Shown here in pieces: positions 5,748-8,286 of a stretch of DNA of 8,286 bases. Position numbers and translations under genes: made by a program. Each line of letters starts with the position of its first letter. Positions within the stretch are counted from its first letter, which is position 1. The stretch covers positions 1-8,286 of the forward strand of contig CALKWS010000259.1 in assembly GCA_938004115.1 (NCBI GenBank), in the 5' to 3' direction. Under the pieces are notes generated by a model. The model saw nothing but the letters and a program-made list of their open reading frames with translations. It was not told where the DNA came from and did not search any database. This DNA is from an uncultured Ruaniaceae bacterium. Lineage in GTDB: Bacteria > Actinomycetota > Actinomycetes > Actinomycetales > Beutenbergiaceae.

Positions 5748-7342
5748 ACTCCTTCGCCGGCACCGGCACGCTGACCCGCTTCGCACTGCGGCGGGATCGG
5801 CTGCGCCTGACGATCTGGGCCCTGGCGCTGACGGGGACCACCGCCGCGACCGTACCGGCCCTGGACCAGGTCTTCACCTCCGAGGCCGATCGTGCCGCGC
5901 GCGCCGCGCTGATGCGCACGCCCACCGGGGTGATCTTCGGCGGGCCGGGCTACGGCCTGGAGGATTACACCCTGGGGCCGATGGTGGTCAACGAACTGCT
6001 GATGAGCCTGCTCATCGCCCTGGCGGTGATGAACATCCTGGGCGCGGTGCGCCACACCCGGGCCGAGGAGGAGACCGGACGCGCCGAACTCCTCCGGGCC
6101 GGGGTGACCGGGCGCCGCGCCGCCGGCACCGCCGCGATGGTGGTGGCGGTGGTCAGCAACGCCATCATCGGCGCGCTCACCGCCGCCGTCCTCGTCGGCT
6201 CCGGCTTGCCCGCGGCCGACTCGATCGCGATCGGCGCCGGCATCCTCCTCACCGGCCTCACCTTCGCCGCACTGGCCGCGGCCTGTGCCCAGGTGGTCTC
6301 CCACGCCCGCACCGCCATCGGGCTGGGCATGGTGGGCCTGGGGGTGATCTTCATGATCCGGGTGATCGGCGACATCGCCGAACAGGGCGGCAGTGCCCTG
6401 TCCTGGGCCTCCCCGATGGCCTGGGTGTTCCAGACCCGTGCCTACGTGGACCTGCGCTGGTGGCCGCTGCTGTTGTACGTGCCGGCCGTCCTGGCGCTGA
6501 CGGCGATCACCTCCGCGCTGGCGACTCGCCGGGACCTGGGGGCCGGGTTGGTCCCGCCGCGGGCCGGACGCGCCACCGCCGGGCGATTCCTGTCCGGCCC
6601 CCTGGGGCTGCACCTGCGGTTGCAGCGCGGCTCGCTGATCACCTGGACGGTAGCCACGGTGGCACTCGGCGTGGCGTTCGGGTCGCTGGCCGACCAACTC
6701 GCGGTGTTCCTGGAGGAGAGCCCGGAGATGATCCAGTACATCGGAGCCGACCCCACGGCGCTGACCGATTCCTTCTTCGCCGCGATGATGCAGTACGTGG
6801 CGATGCTCGCCGGTGCCGCCACGATCCTGTCGGTGCTGCGGCTGCGCGCCGAGGAGTCAGCCGGCCGGGCCGAGGTGGTGCTGGCCACCGCCACCAGCCG
6901 GGTGCGGTGGATGGGCGGGGCGATGCTCACCGCGCTGCTGATCGCCGTGGTGACGATGCTGGCCGGGGGCCTGAGCATGGGCGCAGCCGCCGACGCGGTG
7001 CTCGAGGACACCTCCTACACCGGTGTGCTGACCCTCAGCGCACTGAACATGGTGGTGGTTCCGGTGCTGTTCGGCGCGGTCGCAGCGTTGTGCTACGGCC
7101 TCGACCAGCGGCTCCTGCCCTTGCTGTGGCTCTGGTTCGTGGCCTCCATCCTCATCACGATCTTCGGCCCGATCCTCGACCTGCCCGCATGGTCACTGAA
7201 CATCTCCGCCCTGGAGCACCCGGCGTTCCATCCGGCCGAGGAGAGCGTCATCACCCCCTTGGCGATCATGGGCGGGGCGGCGATCGTGGCGGCCCTCGGC
7301 GCACTCGCGGCCTATCGCCGCCGGGACCTGGTTACCGGCTGA
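5744..7342 (+). CDS. ABC transporter permease, polyketide-antibiotic exporter type (TnrB3/Rv1217c-like)
   Basis: A 532-aa membrane protein with about twelve hydrophobic segments, matching the length of tetronasin-type exporters (COG3559; Rv1217c is near 550 aa). It is an internal duplication. LRRDRLRLTIWALALTG (15-31) recurs as LRLQRGSLITWTVATVALG (291-309), RAEEETGRAELLRAGVTGRR (106-125) recurs as RAEESAGRAEVVLATATSR (368-386), and the halves end in TRRDLGAGL (261-269) and YRRRDLVTG (524-532). Offsets of about 262-276 residues are consistent. One chain thus supplies both permease halves, to pair with a dimer of the upstream ATPase. ATG 5744 overlaps the ATPase stop (ATGA), with GGAGGGAG 7 nt upstream; a longer frame back to 5345 would lie inside the ATPase gene and is rejected. 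The 3' end is the first unit of a tandem repeat. Substrate is unknown; multidrug or antibiotic efflux is the family expectation. Confidence 0.9.
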   Translation: MNSFAGTGTLTRFALRRDRLRLTIWALALTGTTAATVPALDQVFTSEADRAARAALMRTPTGVIFGGPGYGLEDYTLGPMVVNELLMSLLIALAVMNILGAVRHTRAEEETGRAELLRAGVTGRRAAGTAAMVVAVVSNAIIGALTAAVLVGSGLPAADSIAIGAGILLTGLTFAALAAACAQVVSHARTAIGLGMVGLGVIFMIRVIGDIAEQGGSALSWASPMAWVFQTRAYVDLRWWPLLLYVPAVLALTAITSALATRRDLGAGLVPPRAGRATAGRFLSGPLGLHLRLQRGSLITWTVATVALGVAFGSLADQLAVFLEESPEMIQYIGADPTALTDSFFAAMMQYVAMLAGAATILSVLRLRAEESAGRAEVVLATATSRVRWMGGAMLTALLIAVVTMLAGGLSMGAAADAVLEDTSYTGVLTLSALNMVVVPVLFGAVAALCYGLDQRLLPLLWLWFVASILITIFGPILDLPAWSLNISALEHPAFHPAEESVITPLAIMGGAAIVAALGALAAYRRRDLVTG

Positions 7343-7447
7343 GCCGCCCGGGCCTCCCACCGGCTGGACCACGCCGGGACTTTCACCGCTGAACCGCCCC
7401 GGGACTCCCACCGGCTGAACCGCGCCGGGACTCCCACCGGCTGGACC
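7321..7447 (+). repeat. 26-bp degenerate tandem repeat starting in the permease 3' end
   Basis: Five copies of a unit of the form CCGGGACTCCC-ACCGGCTGRACC begin at 7321, 7348, 7374, 7399 and 7425 (spacing 25-27 bp). The first copy codes the last residues (RDLVTG) and stop of the permease; the other four are non-coding. Copies 3 to 5 are most alike. Several units can fold a short hairpin, for example GCCGG (7424-7428) with CCGGC (7437-7441) around an 8-nt loop, so the array might slow or end transcription, but no T-run follows. No spacer sequences exist between units, so it is not a CRISPR. Confidence 0.8.
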
Positions 7448-7472
7448 ACGGCAGGTCGCGCACCGGTGCACA

Positions 7473-8276
7473 ATGGGTCACGTGCTCGACCGCGCCGTCC
7501 TCCATCCCGTGACGACCCACGCCGAGGCACGGGCCATCACGGGCGACGACCCGTGGGTGCGGTGGGCGCTCCCCAGCGATCCGCCCCGGCAGATGTGGCG
7601 GACCGAGGATGCGCTGGTCGTGTTCCGCCGCGGCCGGCGCGGGAGGAACCTGGTTGTCATCCCTCTCCCGAGGGCCGCCGATCCCGAGGCGGCCGTGGAA
7701 CGGACACTGGCCCTGATCGGCAGCACGTGGCGGCTCGCAGACACCGAAGGCATGGGCGTCACGGTGCCCCGACCGTACCTGGGGGCCCTCGAGCGCCAGT
7801 TGTCGGTGGCGGCCGGCGGGGACTGGGAATGGATGTGGACCCGTGACCAGCCACCGCGCCAACGCGCCGAGGATGCCCTGGTGGAGCTGGATGACAGCGC
7901 CGATGCCGAGGAGATCGAGCAGTTGTCCCAGGCGCACTCCCCCACCGCCGAGGGCGATCCCGGCACGGGCCTGAGCGAGGTCTGGCTGGGACTGCGAGAT
8001 CGCACCGGCGGCCTCATCGCCGCGGGTGCCATGCAGCGCCTGCCCTCCGGGGTGCCCTACCTGGCCGGGATCGTGGTGCACACCGACCATCGCCGCAAGG
8101 GCCTGGGGGCGGCGGTCACCGCCGGGTTGACCCGCATCGGGTTGGCCGACCGCGACGTCTGCGCCCTGAGTATGTACTCCGATAATCCCGCGGCCCGGCG
8201 CACCTATGAACGGCTGGGGTACCGCACGGCCTGGGCGTGGGCCTCGCGGATGCTCATGCCCGCGCCGTCCCTATGA
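7473..8276 (+). CDS. GNAT family N-acetyltransferase
   Basis: A 267-aa cytoplasmic protein whose C-terminal half is a GCN5-related acetyltransferase domain. Motif A is YLAGIVVHTDHRRKGLGAAV (196-215) with acetyl-CoA loop RRKGLG (207-212), and motif B is NPAARRTYERLGYR (238-251). WLGLRDRTGGLIAAGAM (171-187) is the usual preceding beta-hairpin. Residues 1-130 do not match a family I can name; they may be a degenerate second GNAT fold, as some actinobacterial members carry, but I see no acetyl-CoA motif there. An acidic linker (AEDALVELDDSADAEEIEQ, 132-150) starts the catalytic half. The acceptor substrate is unknown. Start: ATG 7473 has no clear ribosome binding site; an in-frame GTG at 7482 lies 7 nt after CACAAT (7469-7474), a weak -10, so the true start may be that GTG on a leaderless transcript. 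It is probably its own unit, 130 bp after the permease. Confidence 0.85.
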   Translation: MGHVLDRAVLHPVTTHAEARAITGDDPWVRWALPSDPPRQMWRTEDALVVFRRGRRGRNLVVIPLPRAADPEAAVERTLALIGSTWRLADTEGMGVTVPRPYLGALERQLSVAAGGDWEWMWTRDQPPRQRAEDALVELDDSADAEEIEQLSQAHSPTAEGDPGTGLSEVWLGLRDRTGGLIAAGAMQRLPSGVPYLAGIVVHTDHRRKGLGAAVTAGLTRIGLADRDVCALSMYSDNPAARRTYERLGYRTAWAWASRMLMPAPSL

Positions 8277-8286
8277 GTGGGCGTCC

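Noticed and set aside
5702..6697. Long minus-strand open frame opposite the exporter permease gene
   Set aside because: Composition (Gly, His, Gln, Arg rich) is typical of an antisense shadow, while the plus strand codes clear membrane helices and duplicated motifs.
7321..7447. Tandem units as a CRISPR array
   Set aside because: Units abut with no unique spacers, differ from each other, and no cas genes are present.

Overview
The window is high-GC DNA with short ATGA gene overlaps and TANNNT -10 boxes placed 7 nt before start codons. Together with the gene content this points to a high-GC Gram-positive (actinobacterial) chromosome. The regulator/efflux block closely resembles the mycobacterial Rv1219c-Rv1218c-Rv1217c cluster as I remember it, but the window is not necessarily from a mycobacterium. 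I cannot name a genus. I see no phage, IS, tRNA, rRNA or CRISPR signal.

Layout. (1) Positions 21-2594, minus strand: a compact three-gene metal-uptake ABC operon, read as lipoprotein binding protein, then ATPase, then ABC-3 permease, with overlapping gene junctions. Family motifs favour manganese (or Mn/Fe) over zinc. Its promoter holds a near-perfect 22-bp palindrome exactly between the -35 and -10 boxes, a likely metalloregulator (MntR/DtxR-type) operator. The GTG start lies 7 nt after the -10, so the mRNA may be leaderless. (2) Positions 2710-3786, plus strand, divergent: a CPBP-family intramembrane protease with all three motif regions and a Pro/Ala-rich tail. (3) Positions 3997-7342, plus strand: a TetR repressor resembling RaaS/Rv1219c, a drug-type ABC ATPase and a 532-aa two-repeat permease of the tetronasin/polyketide-exporter type. 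All three are joined by ATGA overlaps. A 36-bp interrupted dyad covers the promoter and start codon of the TetR gene, suggesting autorepression of the whole operon. (4) Positions 7321-7447: five degenerate copies of a ~26-bp tandem repeat, the first being the 3' end of the permease gene. (5) Positions 7473-8276, plus strand: a GNAT acetyltransferase with a long unassigned N-terminal half.

How the parts work together. The minus-strand operon should import Mn(II) when the metal is scarce. The plus-strand operon should export a hydrophobic or antibiotic-like compound when the TetR protein binds a ligand. The CPBP protease and the GNAT enzyme have no clear tie to either system. I found no clearly undescribed system. 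The most interesting signals are the two promoter dyads, the repeat array seeded from a gene end, and the TDP-repeat tail on the TetR protein.
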